Under the pieces are notes generated by a model, which was given only the letters and a program-made list of their open reading frames with translations, searched no databases and was not told the origin of the DNA. 64,000 nucleotides of DNA from Candidatus Eiseniibacteriota bacterium. GTDB taxonomy: Bacteria; Orphanbacterota; Orphanbacteria; Orphanbacterales; Orphanbacteraceae. Positions 18,210 to 26,124 of the stretch are shown here, one piece after another; position 1 is the first letter of the stretch; the number at the start of each line of letters is the position of its first letter. Where the stretch lies: assembly GCA_024276995.1 (NCBI GenBank), contig JAJRWB010000014.1, positions 141,249 to 205,248 of the forward strand. Direction: 5' to 3'. The position numbers were made by a program, and so were the translations under genes.

Positions 18210-18586
18210 GCGGCACGAGCGGGACAGGTGATCGCGTGCGGTTCGCCGCACGAGGAAAGTCCGGGCTCCGAAGGGCAGGATGCTGGGTAACGCCCAGTGG
18301 GAGCGATCCTAAAGGACAGTGCCACAGAAAACAGACCGCCCGGTTTCTCGGAACCGGGTAAGGGTGAAACGGTGAGGTAAGAGCTCACCAGCGCCCCCGG
18401 TGACGGGGGCGGCTCGGTAAACCCCATCCGGAGCAAGGCCGCATAGGGGAAGAGAAGTTGCCCGCTTCGTTCGATTCCCGGGTTGGCTGCTCGAGCCATG
18501 GGGCAATCCATGGCCTAGATGAATGATCACCCCCCCGCGTCGCGGGAGGACAGAACCCGGCTTACGGACCGCTCGGCCGCGCTTTT
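18210..18586 (+). ncRNA. rnpB: RNase P RNA, class A-like, with its terminator
   Basis: Catalytic RNA of RNase P, which matures tRNA 5' ends. The universal core is present at the 5' side as GAGGAAAGTCCGGGCTC (18252-18268) and at the 3' side as ACAGAACCCGGCTTA (18550-18564). Helix P1 pairs GCGGC..CGAGCGG at 18210 with CCGCTCG-GCCGC ending at 18580. A run of five Ts (18582-18586) follows P1, so P1 also serves as the terminator stem. The internal GGTAAACCCCATCCGGAGCA segment is typical of class A RNAs. Located between rnhA and recJ. Confidence 0.96.
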
Positions 18587-18631
18587 TCCCGACGCCCGTG
18601 GCGACGCGGAAACCGACTGCAGGAGAGATGT

Positions 18632-20338
18632 GTGTCTGATCGCTGGAAAGTGACGGCCGAGCCCCCCGCCGGGGAAATCGGGAACCTCGCTACGGGACTG
18701 GCGGTTCGGCCCCTCCTCGCCAAGCTGCTGTGGATGCGCGGCATCACCACCGTCGAGGAGGGCCTCCGCTTCCTCGACCCGAGTCTCGACGACCTTCACC
18801 CTCCGTTCGAACTCTACGATATGGCGGTCGCCGTCGACCGGATCGTCCTCGCCATGGAGCGAAAGGAGGAGATCGGAATCTTCGGCGACTTCGACGTCGA
18901 CGGCATCACGGGAACATCGCTCCTCCATCGGTTCTTTCAAAAACTGGGCGTCGAAACCCATTGCAGACTTCCGAATCGTCTTTCCGACGGGTATGGCCTC
19001 TCCCGCGCCGCCGTCGACGACCTCCGAGATAAAGGCGTCCAGCTCCTGATCACCGTCGACTGCGGCATCACGGCGGTGGACGAAATCGAATACGCCAACA
19101 CTCTGGGCATGGAATGCATTGTCACCGACCACCACCAGCTCAAGGAAACGCTCCCCGATGCCCTCGCCGTGATCAACCCGCGCCGTCCCGAGTGCGCCTA
19201 CCCTTTCACCGATCTCACGGGCGTGGGGTTGGCGTGGAAATTGGCCGACGCCGTGGGCGAGAGGATCGGCGAGGATCGCCGGCTCCTCATGGAGGATCTC
19301 GATCTCGTCGCCGTCGGGAGCATCGCCGACGTGGCCCCCTTAAGGGGAGAGAACAGGATCCTCGTCTCCCACGGCATCGAGCAGCTCGCCAGAACATCGA
19401 ATCCCGGTTTTCGCCACCTCCTCGACGTGGCGGGGCTCTCCGGGAGGCCCCTCGGGTATGGTTCGATCGCCTTCAGCATCGCACCGCGAATCAACGCCGC
19501 CGGACGGCTCGGCGACGCGTGGCCCGCCTTCGAACTGCTTACCACCCACTCGGACGAGGTTGCGAGGAAACGGGCGATCGAACTCGATGAGACGAACCGG
19601 AAGCGCCAGGTGCTCGACCAGAGGATCTTCGACGAGGTGATGGCCGAACTCGACGCCGCCGGCGATCCGGGGGGTATCGTTCTCGCCTCGGAGAGATGGC
19701 ATGCCGGCGTCATCGGCATCGTCGCTTCACGGCTGAAGGAAAAGTATGCACGCCCGGCGGTGCTCATCGCTCTGAAGAACGGCTACGGCCGGGGAAGCGC
19801 GCGAAGCATACCCGGCTTCCCCCTTCACCTCGCCCTCGAGAAGTGCGGCGACCTGCTCGAGCGTTCGGGCGGCCACGCCCTGGCGGCGGGGCTCAAGGTG
19901 AAGGAGGAGAAGATCCCCGCCTTCCGGGAGCGGTTTCGGGAACTCTTCCTCGAAGTCGCCGCCGACGTCGAACCGCCCGGGACGGTCAGCTACGACGCGG
20001 AGATCCCCCTGAGCCGCTGCGACGAGGAACTCTTTCACGAGATGGAAAGACTCGGGCCGTTCGGGCCCGCGAACCGAAAGCCGGTATTCCTCGCCAGGGA
20101 GGTCAGCTCGTTCGGCGGTTTTCGGAGGGTGGGGAAGAACCATGTGAAGTTTCACGTCACCCGCGATGGCGCGTCCCTCGACGCGATCGCCTTCCAGGTG
20201 GGCCACGACAAGGCGGCTCTTTGGAGCCGCTACGAGAGGCTCGACCTCCTCTTTTCCCTCGAAGAGAACCGGTGGGGCGGCAGGACGACGCTGCAGATGA
20301 ATATCTGCGGTGTACGCGAATCGGAAGGCGGGCGGTAG
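18632..20338 (+). CDS. recJ: Single-stranded-DNA-specific exonuclease RecJ
   Basis: 5'-3' ssDNA exonuclease of recombination and mismatch repair, DHH superfamily, two-metal mechanism. 568 aa. Motifs in order: IFGDFDVDGITGTSLL (motif I, near 89), LLITVDCGITAVDE (II), ECIVTDHHQLKE (the DHH motif, near 165), SIADVAPLRGENR, and the DHHA1 motif RSGGHALAAGLKV near 415. The C-terminal OB-like domain includes GPFGPANRKPVFLAR. GTG start with AGGAGAG upstream. The stop shares a base with the rel start (TAGTG). Confidence 0.96.
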   Translation: MSDRWKVTAEPPAGEIGNLATGLAVRPLLAKLLWMRGITTVEEGLRFLDPSLDDLHPPFELYDMAVAVDRIVLAMERKEEIGIFGDFDVDGITGTSLLHRFFQKLGVETHCRLPNRLSDGYGLSRAAVDDLRDKGVQLLITVDCGITAVDEIEYANTLGMECIVTDHHQLKETLPDALAVINPRRPECAYPFTDLTGVGLAWKLADAVGERIGEDRRLLMEDLDLVAVGSIADVAPLRGENRILVSHGIEQLARTSNPGFRHLLDVAGLSGRPLGYGSIAFSIAPRINAAGRLGDAWPAFELLTTHSDEVARKRAIELDETNRKRQVLDQRIFDEVMAELDAAGDPGGIVLASERWHAGVIGIVASRLKEKYARPAVLIALKNGYGRGSARSIPGFPLHLALEKCGDLLERSGGHALAAGLKVKEEKIPAFRERFRELFLEVAADVEPPGTVSYDAEIPLSRCDEELFHEMERLGPFGPANRKPVFLAREVSSFGGFRRVGKNHVKFHVTRDGASLDAIAFQVGHDKAALWSRYERLDLLFSLEENRWGGRTTLQMNICGVRESEGGR

Positions 20339-22491
20339 TGGAGAACAGCCCCTCCGGCGACGTCCCCCTGGAACCGGAAATCGCCTTCCTTTCCCGGGAG
20401 ACTCTCGACAGGGAACTGCTCAACAGGGCCTACCGGTTCTCCCGGAAGAGTCACGCGGGCCAGCTTCGCCGTTCGGGGGAACCGTTCGTGATCCATGCGC
20501 TCGAAGTGGCGCGGATCCTCGACGAACTGCATCTCGACTCGGTGACCATCGCGGCGGGGCTTCTCCACGATACGGTCGAAGATTCGGAAGCGACCATCGA
20601 CGATCTCGAGCGGGAATTCGGCGAAGAGATCGCCCACTTGGTGAACGCGGTGACGAAAATCGGGGCCCTCCGTTTCGAATCTCCCGAAGCGCTTCACGCC
20701 GATAACTACCGCAAGATGCTCCTGTCCATGGCGAAGGATATCCGGGTGATCCTGATCAAGCTCGCCGACCGTCTTAACAACATGCGAACCCTCGAGTTCC
20801 TCCCCGGAAAGAAGATCGAGAGGATCTCCCGGGAAACCCTCGAGATCTATGCTCCGCTCGCCCATCGCTTCGGAATCGCGATGATGAAGTGGGAGCTTGA
20901 AGATTTGGCGTTCAAATATATCGATCCCCCCGCGTATCGATCCTTGGTGGAGGGGATCCGCTCGAAGCGCCAGGACAGGGAGCGGTATATCGAGGAGTTC
21001 AAAGAGCCGCTTATCCGGAAGCTGAAGGAGAACCATATCGAGGCGGAGATCATGGGGCGGCCGAAACATTTCTACAGCATTTACCGGAAGATGCGCATGC
21101 GCGACAAGACGCTCGACGAGATCTACGATCTCCTCGCCATCCGGGTGGTCACGCGGTCGGTCCACGACTGCTACCACGTCTTTGGCCTGATCCACACGCT
21201 CTACACGCCGGTGCAGGACCGGATCAAGGACTACATCGCCACGCCGAAGTCGAACATGTACCAGTCGCTCCACACCACGGTGATCGGGCCGCGTGGGGAG
21301 ATGGTCGAGATACAGATTCGCACGGCGGAGATGAACGCCACCTCCGAGTTCGGGATCGCGGCGCACTGGCGTTACAAGGAGGGGAGGAAGAAGGAGAGCG
21401 CCCTCGACGAGAGGATGAAATGGCTCCGCCAGGTGCTCGACTGGCAAAAGGACCTCACCGACCCGAAGGAATTCATGGAACTGCTCCGCATTGATCTCTT
21501 CCAGCAGGAGATCTTCGTATTCACGCCGAACGGCGACCTGCGGCGTCTCGCGAAGGGGGCGACCGCGCTCGACTTCGCATTCGCCGTGCACACCGAGGTC
21601 GGCTACCACTGCATGGGCGCCAAGGTGAACGGGAAGATCGCGCCGCTACGCTACGAACTGAAGAACGGCGAAACGGTGGAGATCATCACGTCGAAGTCGG
21701 CGAACCCGACCCGGGACTGGCTCGACATCGCCCACACGTCGTCGGCGAGAAGCAAGATCCGGCGCTGGCTGAAGCAGGAGAACCGGGAGATCGAGAGCCA
21801 GACGGGGCGGGAGAAGGTGGAAAGGGAGATGCGACGGAGCGGGGTGAAAGGCTCGGTGGAGAAGGCGCTCGCCCCTCACTGCGAGGCGCTCGGGTTCCAG
21901 GAGGTCGATCAACTTCTCGCCGCCGTCGGAAGGGGAGACCTCGCCGCTCCGGTGGTCGTCGCCCGGCTGATCGAGCGCCCGCCGTTGCCGACCGAGGAGG
22001 AGAAACTATCCCTTGAAAAGATCATCGATCTCACGCGCCGTTCGGAGCGGGGCGTCCGGATCCAGGGGGTCGACAACCTGCTCGTCCGCTTCGCCCATTG
22101 CTGCCAGCCGCTGCCGGGTGACCGGATCACCGGGATCATCACCCGAGGCAGGGGCGTTTCGATCCATCGCTCCGACTGCTCGAACGCATCGCCCACCCGG
22201 GTGGAATCGAACCGCCTCGTGCCGGTCGACTGGGATGTCGAGGGGGGACAGACGTTCCCGGTGAAGCTCGTCGTCTTTGCGAAAGATCGCGCGGGACTTC
22301 TCGGCGACATCGCGCGGGCGATCGGGCGGATCAAGACGAACATCCGCAGCGCCGACATGTCCTCCCAGGAGGCGGACGCTTTCGGCACATTCATCGTCGA
22401 GGTGACCGGCCTCGATCACCTGGAGAAGGTGACGCGGGTGGTTCTTAAGGTGAAAGGGGTCAGCGGCGTGGAGAGGCGGGACCTCCTCTGA
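20338..22491 (+). CDS. rel: Bifunctional (p)ppGpp synthetase/hydrolase Rel/SpoT
   Basis: Makes and degrades the stringent-response alarmone. 717 aa. The HD hydrolase domain lies at about 30-200 with AAGLLHDTVEDSEAT and KLADRLNNMRTLE. The synthetase domain at about 230-390 has DLLAIRVVTRSVHDCYHVFG and KSNMYQSLHTTVIGPRG. TGS follows (EIFVFTPNGDLRRLAKGATA). The helical/zinc-finger region retains AHCCQPLPGDRI. A C-terminal ACT domain ends the protein. Both catalytic centres look intact, so this is probably the organism's single long Rel. GTG start overlaps the recJ stop; the end overlaps pgeF if the CTG start is right. Confidence 0.95.
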   Translation: MENSPSGDVPLEPEIAFLSRETLDRELLNRAYRFSRKSHAGQLRRSGEPFVIHALEVARILDELHLDSVTIAAGLLHDTVEDSEATIDDLEREFGEEIAHLVNAVTKIGALRFESPEALHADNYRKMLLSMAKDIRVILIKLADRLNNMRTLEFLPGKKIERISRETLEIYAPLAHRFGIAMMKWELEDLAFKYIDPPAYRSLVEGIRSKRQDRERYIEEFKEPLIRKLKENHIEAEIMGRPKHFYSIYRKMRMRDKTLDEIYDLLAIRVVTRSVHDCYHVFGLIHTLYTPVQDRIKDYIATPKSNMYQSLHTTVIGPRGEMVEIQIRTAEMNATSEFGIAAHWRYKEGRKKESALDERMKWLRQVLDWQKDLTDPKEFMELLRIDLFQQEIFVFTPNGDLRRLAKGATALDFAFAVHTEVGYHCMGAKVNGKIAPLRYELKNGETVEIITSKSANPTRDWLDIAHTSSARSKIRRWLKQENREIESQTGREKVEREMRRSGVKGSVEKALAPHCEALGFQEVDQLLAAVGRGDLAAPVVVARLIERPPLPTEEEKLSLEKIIDLTRRSERGVRIQGVDNLLVRFAHCCQPLPGDRITGIITRGRGVSIHRSDCSNASPTRVESNRLVPVDWDVEGGQTFPVKLVVFAKDRAGLLGDIARAIGRIKTNIRSADMSSQEADAFGTFIVEVTGLDHLEKVTRVVLKVKGVSGVERRDLL

Positions 22492-23213
22492 ACGGGAAGG
22501 AAAAGAAACCGTTTCCGGCGTACCATCTTTTTCAATCCCCCCTCCTCGACACGATCCGGAAGGTGCGCCACGTGGTGGTCGGCCGCCCGCGGGCGCCGGG
22601 AATCGCCTCGTTCCACGGGGAACGGGGATCGCCCGGAGTGATCGCCGGCTGGGAAGGTGCGCCGGCGCCCTTCCTGCTCCGCCAGAGGCACACCGCCCGG
22701 GTGGTCGAAGCGCGCATGCCGCCCGGCGGGCCGGTCGTGGCGGACGGCGTGCTCGATCGCTCGGGCGGCGTCGTGCTGCGGGTGCTCACCGCCGACTGCG
22801 TCCCCCTCTTCCTCGTCGACCGCGCCTCGCCCGCCGCCGCTCTCGTTCACGGCGGCTGGCGCGGTCTCGCCGCGGGGATCGTCGAAGCGGCCCTCGAGCG
22901 CCTCTTCGCGTGGGGTGTGAAGGGGGCCGATCTCGTCGCGTGGATCGGTCCGTCGATCGGGCCGTGTTGCTACCCGGTGGGAAGAGAAGTGGCGGACGCC
23001 TTTTCTCCTGCCGCCGTGATCGGCGGCGAACGGGGAGAGCCTCTGCGGCTCGATCTGTATGCCGCGGTGCGGGAAATCCTCCTCGAAGGCGGCGTTCTTG
23101 CCGGTTCGGTCGAAAAACGCCCCCCCTGCACGAAATGCCGTTCCGACTTCCTCTACAGCCATAGAGGGGGCGGGTCGGGACGGAATGTGGCGCTCCTTTG
23201 GCGGACGGGGTAA
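22488..23213 (+). CDS. pgeF: Purine nucleoside phosphorylase / laccase-domain protein (PgeF/YfiH family), apparent CTG start
   Basis: The family includes purine nucleoside phosphorylase and peptidoglycan-editing activities and was once called polyphenol oxidase. The metal/active-site residues are present: LLRQRHTARVV (His), VLTADCVPLFL (Cys) and AALVHGGWRGLAAG (His), followed by GPSIGPCCYPVG and CTKCRSDFLYSHR. The first GTG (22563) would drop conserved N-terminal residues; the open frame upstream encodes AYHLFQSPLLDTIRKVRH, which resembles the family's F..PLL....VRHGF start. No ATG, GTG or TTG exists there. CTG at 22488 overlaps the rel stop as CTGA, has GAGGCGGGA 8-14 bases before it, and restores a 241-aa length normal for the family. 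Confidence 0.85.
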   Translation: MNGKEKKPFPAYHLFQSPLLDTIRKVRHVVVGRPRAPGIASFHGERGSPGVIAGWEGAPAPFLLRQRHTARVVEARMPPGGPVVADGVLDRSGGVVLRVLTADCVPLFLVDRASPAAALVHGGWRGLAAGIVEAALERLFAWGVKGADLVAWIGPSIGPCCYPVGREVADAFSPAAVIGGERGEPLRLDLYAAVREILLEGGVLAGSVEKRPPCTKCRSDFLYSHRGGGSGRNVALLWRTG

Positions 23214-23310
23214 AGAGTTGCACCCCTCTTCCCGATAAGAATACGTAGAGAACGCAGCAGCCGTCTGATCCCAGCTTCAGGCCGCTTCCGTGGGAGCGGC
23301 GGAGGTAGCG

Positions 23311-23655
23311 ATGAAGATCCATTGCAGTGAACACGAGAGCGTCATCGTGGCCCGCCTCGAGGGGGAACTGGACGCCGAGAACGTCGCCGTCCTTTCCGAG
23401 TTCTTCGAGACCGGACCCGGCAGCGACTACGTCCAGTTCGTTTTCGATCTTTCCGGGCTGGAGTACATCGACAGCTCCGGTCTCGGCGCGTTCGTCAAGC
23501 GGATGAAGGAAGCCCGCAAGAAGGGGGGGGACGTGAAGTTCGTCGCTCCCTCGGAGGATGTGCGGAAAGTTCTCGAACTGACGAGACTCGACCGGGTGTT
23601 CGACATCCGCGAAAGCAGCGAGGAAGCCCGTGAGAACTTCTGCACCGTCTCGTGA
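23311..23655 (+). CDS. STAS-domain anti-sigma factor antagonist
   Basis: 114 aa, a single STAS domain of the SpoIIAA/RsbV type. In partner-switching systems the unphosphorylated antagonist binds the anti-sigma kinase. The phosphorylation site is S55 in YIDSSGLGAFVKR, with the family's D-S-S/T-G-L-G motif. Start ATG 23311 has GGAGGT at 23300; an upstream GTG (23290) is less likely. It overlaps the anti-sigma kinase gene by 26 bases. No sigma-B/F-type gene is present nearby, so the target is unknown. Confidence 0.9.
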   Translation: MKIHCSEHESVIVARLEGELDAENVAVLSEFFETGPGSDYVQFVFDLSGLEYIDSSGLGAFVKRMKEARKKGGDVKFVAPSEDVRKVLELTRLDRVFDIRESSEEARENFCTVS

Positions 23656-24097
23656 CAGAACAGCGCTCCGCCGGGTCCGACCGATCGTACTGGACAGCGA
23701 TTTCAGGAACCTCGCCGCCGTGCGGCGGTGGCTCAGATCGGTGTGCGCCGCCGTTCATCTTCCGAAGGAAAGGGAAGGGGAACTGATGGTCGCCGTGGGG
23801 GAGGCGGTGACGAACTGCATGAAGCACGCCTATCACGGTGCGAAGGACGGCAGGATCATGATTTCGAGTTCCCTGGCGGAGGGCTACTTGAATGTCCACA
23901 TCCGCGACTGGGGCGAGACATTCGACACCGGCCTGTACAACGCGCCCGATCTCGGCGAAGCCCACGAGGGGGGATACGGCGTATTCCTGATGAAGGAGAT
24001 GACCGATCGGCTCGAGATCCGGACCGACACTCCCCCGGGGACAGAGATCATTTTGGGCAAGCGGCTCCCGCCGGACGATGAAGTAGGCCGACATTGA
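23630..24097 (+). CDS. Anti-sigma regulatory factor (RsbW-like serine kinase, HATPase_c_2)
   Basis: 155 aa. The GHKL-type ATPase fold is seen as the N box LMVAVGEAVTNCMKHAYHG (Glu and Asn conserved), a G1-like IRDWGETFD and the G2 loop GGYGVFLMKEMTDRLEI. Family members bind and inhibit a sigma factor or other partner and phosphorylate the STAS antagonist. GTG start inside the STAS gene, with GAGGA upstream. A 7-bp hairpin follows the stop. The target could also be a non-sigma partner, as in many recent partner-switch variants. Confidence 0.88.
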   Translation: MRTSAPSRDRTALRRVRPIVLDSDFRNLAAVRRWLRSVCAAVHLPKEREGELMVAVGEAVTNCMKHAYHGAKDGRIMISSSLAEGYLNVHIRDWGETFDTGLYNAPDLGEAHEGGYGVFLMKEMTDRLEIRTDTPPGTEIILGKRLPPDDEVGRH

Positions 24098-24100
24098 GCG

Positions 24101-24117
24101 GAACCGCCGGGCGGTTC
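24101..24117 (+). repeat. U-less hairpin after the anti-sigma kinase gene
   Basis: GAACCGC-CGG-GCGGTTC, a perfect 7-bp stem with a triloop, starts 3 bases after the stop codon. No T-run follows. It separates the kinase gene from the receiver gene and may be a weak terminator or an RNA-stability element. Confidence 0.5.
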
Positions 24118-24139
24118 GCGTGTCAGGAGGGATGACCTG

Positions 24140-24529
24140 TTGGAAAAGCCGAAAGTCCTCGTGGTGGACGACGAGCCGTTTATCCTGAAATCACTCGTTT
24201 TCATCCTGAAGAAAGAGGGCTTCGACGTGATCACCGCCACCGACGGCGAGGCCGCTCTCGAGAAGATTCGAACCGAACGTCCGGCGCTCACCTTTCTCGA
24301 CCTGATGATGCCCAAGCGCGACGGTTACAGCGTCTGCACCGAGGTGAAGGCCGACCCCGACCTCGCGTCACTCCATGTCGTTCTCCTGACGGCACGCGGG
24401 CAGGAGTCGGATCGACAGCGCGGCTTCGCCGCCGGCGCGGACAACTATATCACCAAGCCTTTCTCCCCTTCGAAGGTGATCGCCCTTGCGCGGTCATTCT
24501 TCACGGAACCCGCCGGCGAATCCCTTTGA
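24140..24529 (+). CDS. Single-domain response regulator (receiver only)
   Basis: 129 aa, one CheY-like receiver and no output domain. Residues: the acidic pair in LVVDDEPF (D10, D11), phospho-acceptor D54 in TFLDLMMPKRDG, Thr in LLTARG and K106 in YITKPFSP. TTG start with GGAGGGATGA upstream. It sits right behind the STAS/anti-sigma pair, suggesting that phosphorelay input feeds the partner switch. The cognate histidine kinase is not adjacent; the hybrid kinase at 50920 is one possible donor but this is speculative. Confidence 0.9.
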   Translation: MEKPKVLVVDDEPFILKSLVFILKKEGFDVITATDGEAALEKIRTERPALTFLDLMMPKRDGYSVCTEVKADPDLASLHVVLLTARGQESDRQRGFAAGADNYITKPFSPSKVIALARSFFTEPAGESL

Positions 24530-24629
24530 CTTCCCGCAACTTCCTCTCCTAAGCTGAAAAGGGACGGTGCGCCCCGTCGAAGAGCGTGGCGCCGTCATCT
24601 CCATCCACCCACTGCATGGGAAACGATCG

Positions 24630-25067
24630 ATGCGCGTGGTGCTCCAGCGGGTTTTGGAAGCGTCCGTCACCGTGGACGGCGAAACGGTCGGCACGATCGG
24701 TCCCGGCGTCGTCGTTCTCGCGGCGATCCGCAAGGACGACACCGTCGAGCAGGTTCGAAAGATGGCGGAGAAGTGCGTCCATCTCCGGATCTTCCCCGGC
24801 GAGGGAGGGCACTTCGAGCGGTCGGTGCTCGATCGGGGGGGCGAGATCCTCGCCGTTTCCCAGTTCACCCTCTACGGCGACTGCCGCAAGGGGAGACGGC
24901 CGAGCCTGGCGGCGGCGGCGAGGCCGGAGAGGGCGAAGGAGCTGTTCGACCTTTTCGTCGACCGCCTCCGCGACCTCGGCGTGCCGACCGCCGAGGGGCG
25001 TTTCGGGGCGCTGATGCGGGTGCACCTCGTCAACGACGGCCCGGTGACCTTCGAGGTGGAGTTCTGA
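24630..25067 (+). CDS. dtd: D-aminoacyl-tRNA deacylase
   Basis: Recycles D-aminoacyl-tRNAs (and Gly-tRNA-Ala) in the cytosol. 145 aa from ATG 24630, which gives the canonical N-terminus MRVVLQRVLEASVTVDGE; an upstream ATG in the same frame (24567) adds residues with no family match. The catalytic motifs are both present: AVSQFTLYGDCRKGRRPS and the C-terminal HLVNDGPVTFEVEF (Gly-cisPro type). Its stop overlaps the maf start (TGATG). Confidence 0.94.
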   Translation: MRVVLQRVLEASVTVDGETVGTIGPGVVVLAAIRKDDTVEQVRKMAEKCVHLRIFPGEGGHFERSVLDRGGEILAVSQFTLYGDCRKGRRPSLAAAARPERAKELFDLFVDRLRDLGVPTAEGRFGALMRVHLVNDGPVTFEVEF

Positions 25068-25699
25068 TGCCGCCGGCGCCGCTTCACCCGGTCTGGTCGT
25101 TTCTCGACCGGCCGCTCACCCTCGTGTCCCGCTCACCGCGACGCCGGGAAATCCTCGATCGGCTCGGCGTGCCCTTCGTCCCCGTCTTTCCGCGGGAGGT
25201 CCCCGAGGAAATCCGCTCGGGCGAGACGGCCGGGAGGTTCGTCGTCCGCGTGGCGAAGGAGAAGGCGCTGAGCGTATCGGCGGCGGGGGAGGAGCGGATT
25301 CTCGTCGGGGCGGACACGGTGGTCGTTCTCGACGGCGTGATCCTCACGAAGCCGACCGACCGGGCCGATGCGGCCGGAATGCTCGGTCGTCTTTCGGGAC
25401 GGACCCACACGGTGGTCACCGGAGTGGCGGTGATTCACGAGGGGAACGGCCGGCGGGCGTCGGGCGCGGAAAAGACGCGTGTCACTTTCCGCCGACTCGG
25501 CAGGGGCGAGATCGACCGCTACGTCGCGACGGAAGAGCCGCTCGACAAGGCGGGAAGCTACGCCATCCAGGGTATGGGCGGCCTGTTCGTCGATCGGATC
25601 GAGGGATGCTACTATAATGTTGTCGGCCTCCCGGTGACACAACTTGGAGTGCGCCTTTGCGCGGTCTGCTCCGCGCCGAAGAGAAGCGAAGGGGCGTGA
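25067..25699 (+). CDS. maf: Maf-like nucleoside triphosphate pyrophosphatase
   Basis: House-cleaning pyrophosphatase acting on dTTP/UTP or modified nucleotides. 210 aa. N-terminal motif TLVSRSPRRREILDRLGVPF; central RILVGADTVVVLDG; GRTHTVVTGVAV; and C-terminal PLDKAGSYAIQGMGGLFVDR with CYYNVVGLPV, all typical of the family. The ATG overlaps the dtd stop. Whether it is the YhdE (dTTP/UTP) or YceF (m7GTP) type is not decided here, though the complete GSYAIQG motif favours YhdE. Confidence 0.93.
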   Translation: MPPAPLHPVWSFLDRPLTLVSRSPRRREILDRLGVPFVPVFPREVPEEIRSGETAGRFVVRVAKEKALSVSAAGEERILVGADTVVVLDGVILTKPTDRADAAGMLGRLSGRTHTVVTGVAVIHEGNGRRASGAEKTRVTFRRLGRGEIDRYVATEEPLDKAGSYAIQGMGGLFVDRIEGCYYNVVGLPVTQLGVRLCAVCSAPKRSEGA

Positions 25700-25700
25700 T

Positions 25701-26120
25701 ATGTCTGTTTATACAATGACCGTTACGATCGAAAGCGAAGGGAGCGACGACATCGCCGACGTGACCGCCTCCCTTCGAAAAGCGGTGGCCGACAGCGGTT
25801 TTTCCGACGGCACGGCGACGGTTTTCGTTCCCGGGTCGACCGGGGCGGTGACGACCATCGAGTACGAGCCGGGCGTGGTGAACGATCTTCGATCGGCCCT
25901 CGAAAGGGCGGTTCCCAAGGAGATCGATTACGCCCACGACCGCGCGTGGGGCGACGGGAACGGATACTCCCACGTGAGGGCGGCGTGGATCGGCCCGTCG
26001 CTGACGGTTCCCTTCACCGCGGGAGAACTGCTTCTCGGGACATGGCAGCAGGTGGTCATCGTCGATTGCGACAACCGGCCGCGAAGCCGGCGCGTCGTTT
26101 TCCAGATCATGGGGGAGTGA
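25701..26120 (+). CDS. YjbQ family protein (secondary thiamine-phosphate synthase-like)
   Basis: 139 aa from ATG 25701, one base after the maf stop. Conserved blocks: FVPGSTGAVTTIEYEPGVV, DYAHDRAWGDGNGYSHVRA, WIGPSLTVPF and LLLGTWQQVVIVDCDNRPR. The conserved His, Asp and Glu residues form the family's putative active site. Some members have low thiamine-phosphate-synthase activity; the physiological role is not established. No thiamine genes are nearby, so a thiamine role is not supported by context. Confidence 0.92.
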   Translation: MSVYTMTVTIESEGSDDIADVTASLRKAVADSGFSDGTATVFVPGSTGAVTTIEYEPGVVNDLRSALERAVPKEIDYAHDRAWGDGNGYSHVRAAWIGPSLTVPFTAGELLLGTWQQVVIVDCDNRPRSRRVVFQIMGE

Positions 26121-26124
26121 GAAG

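Noticed and set aside
25613-25618. Perfect TATAAT hexamer
   Set aside because: It encodes Tyr-Asn in the conserved CYYNVVGLP motif of Maf and has no -35 box at a proper distance.
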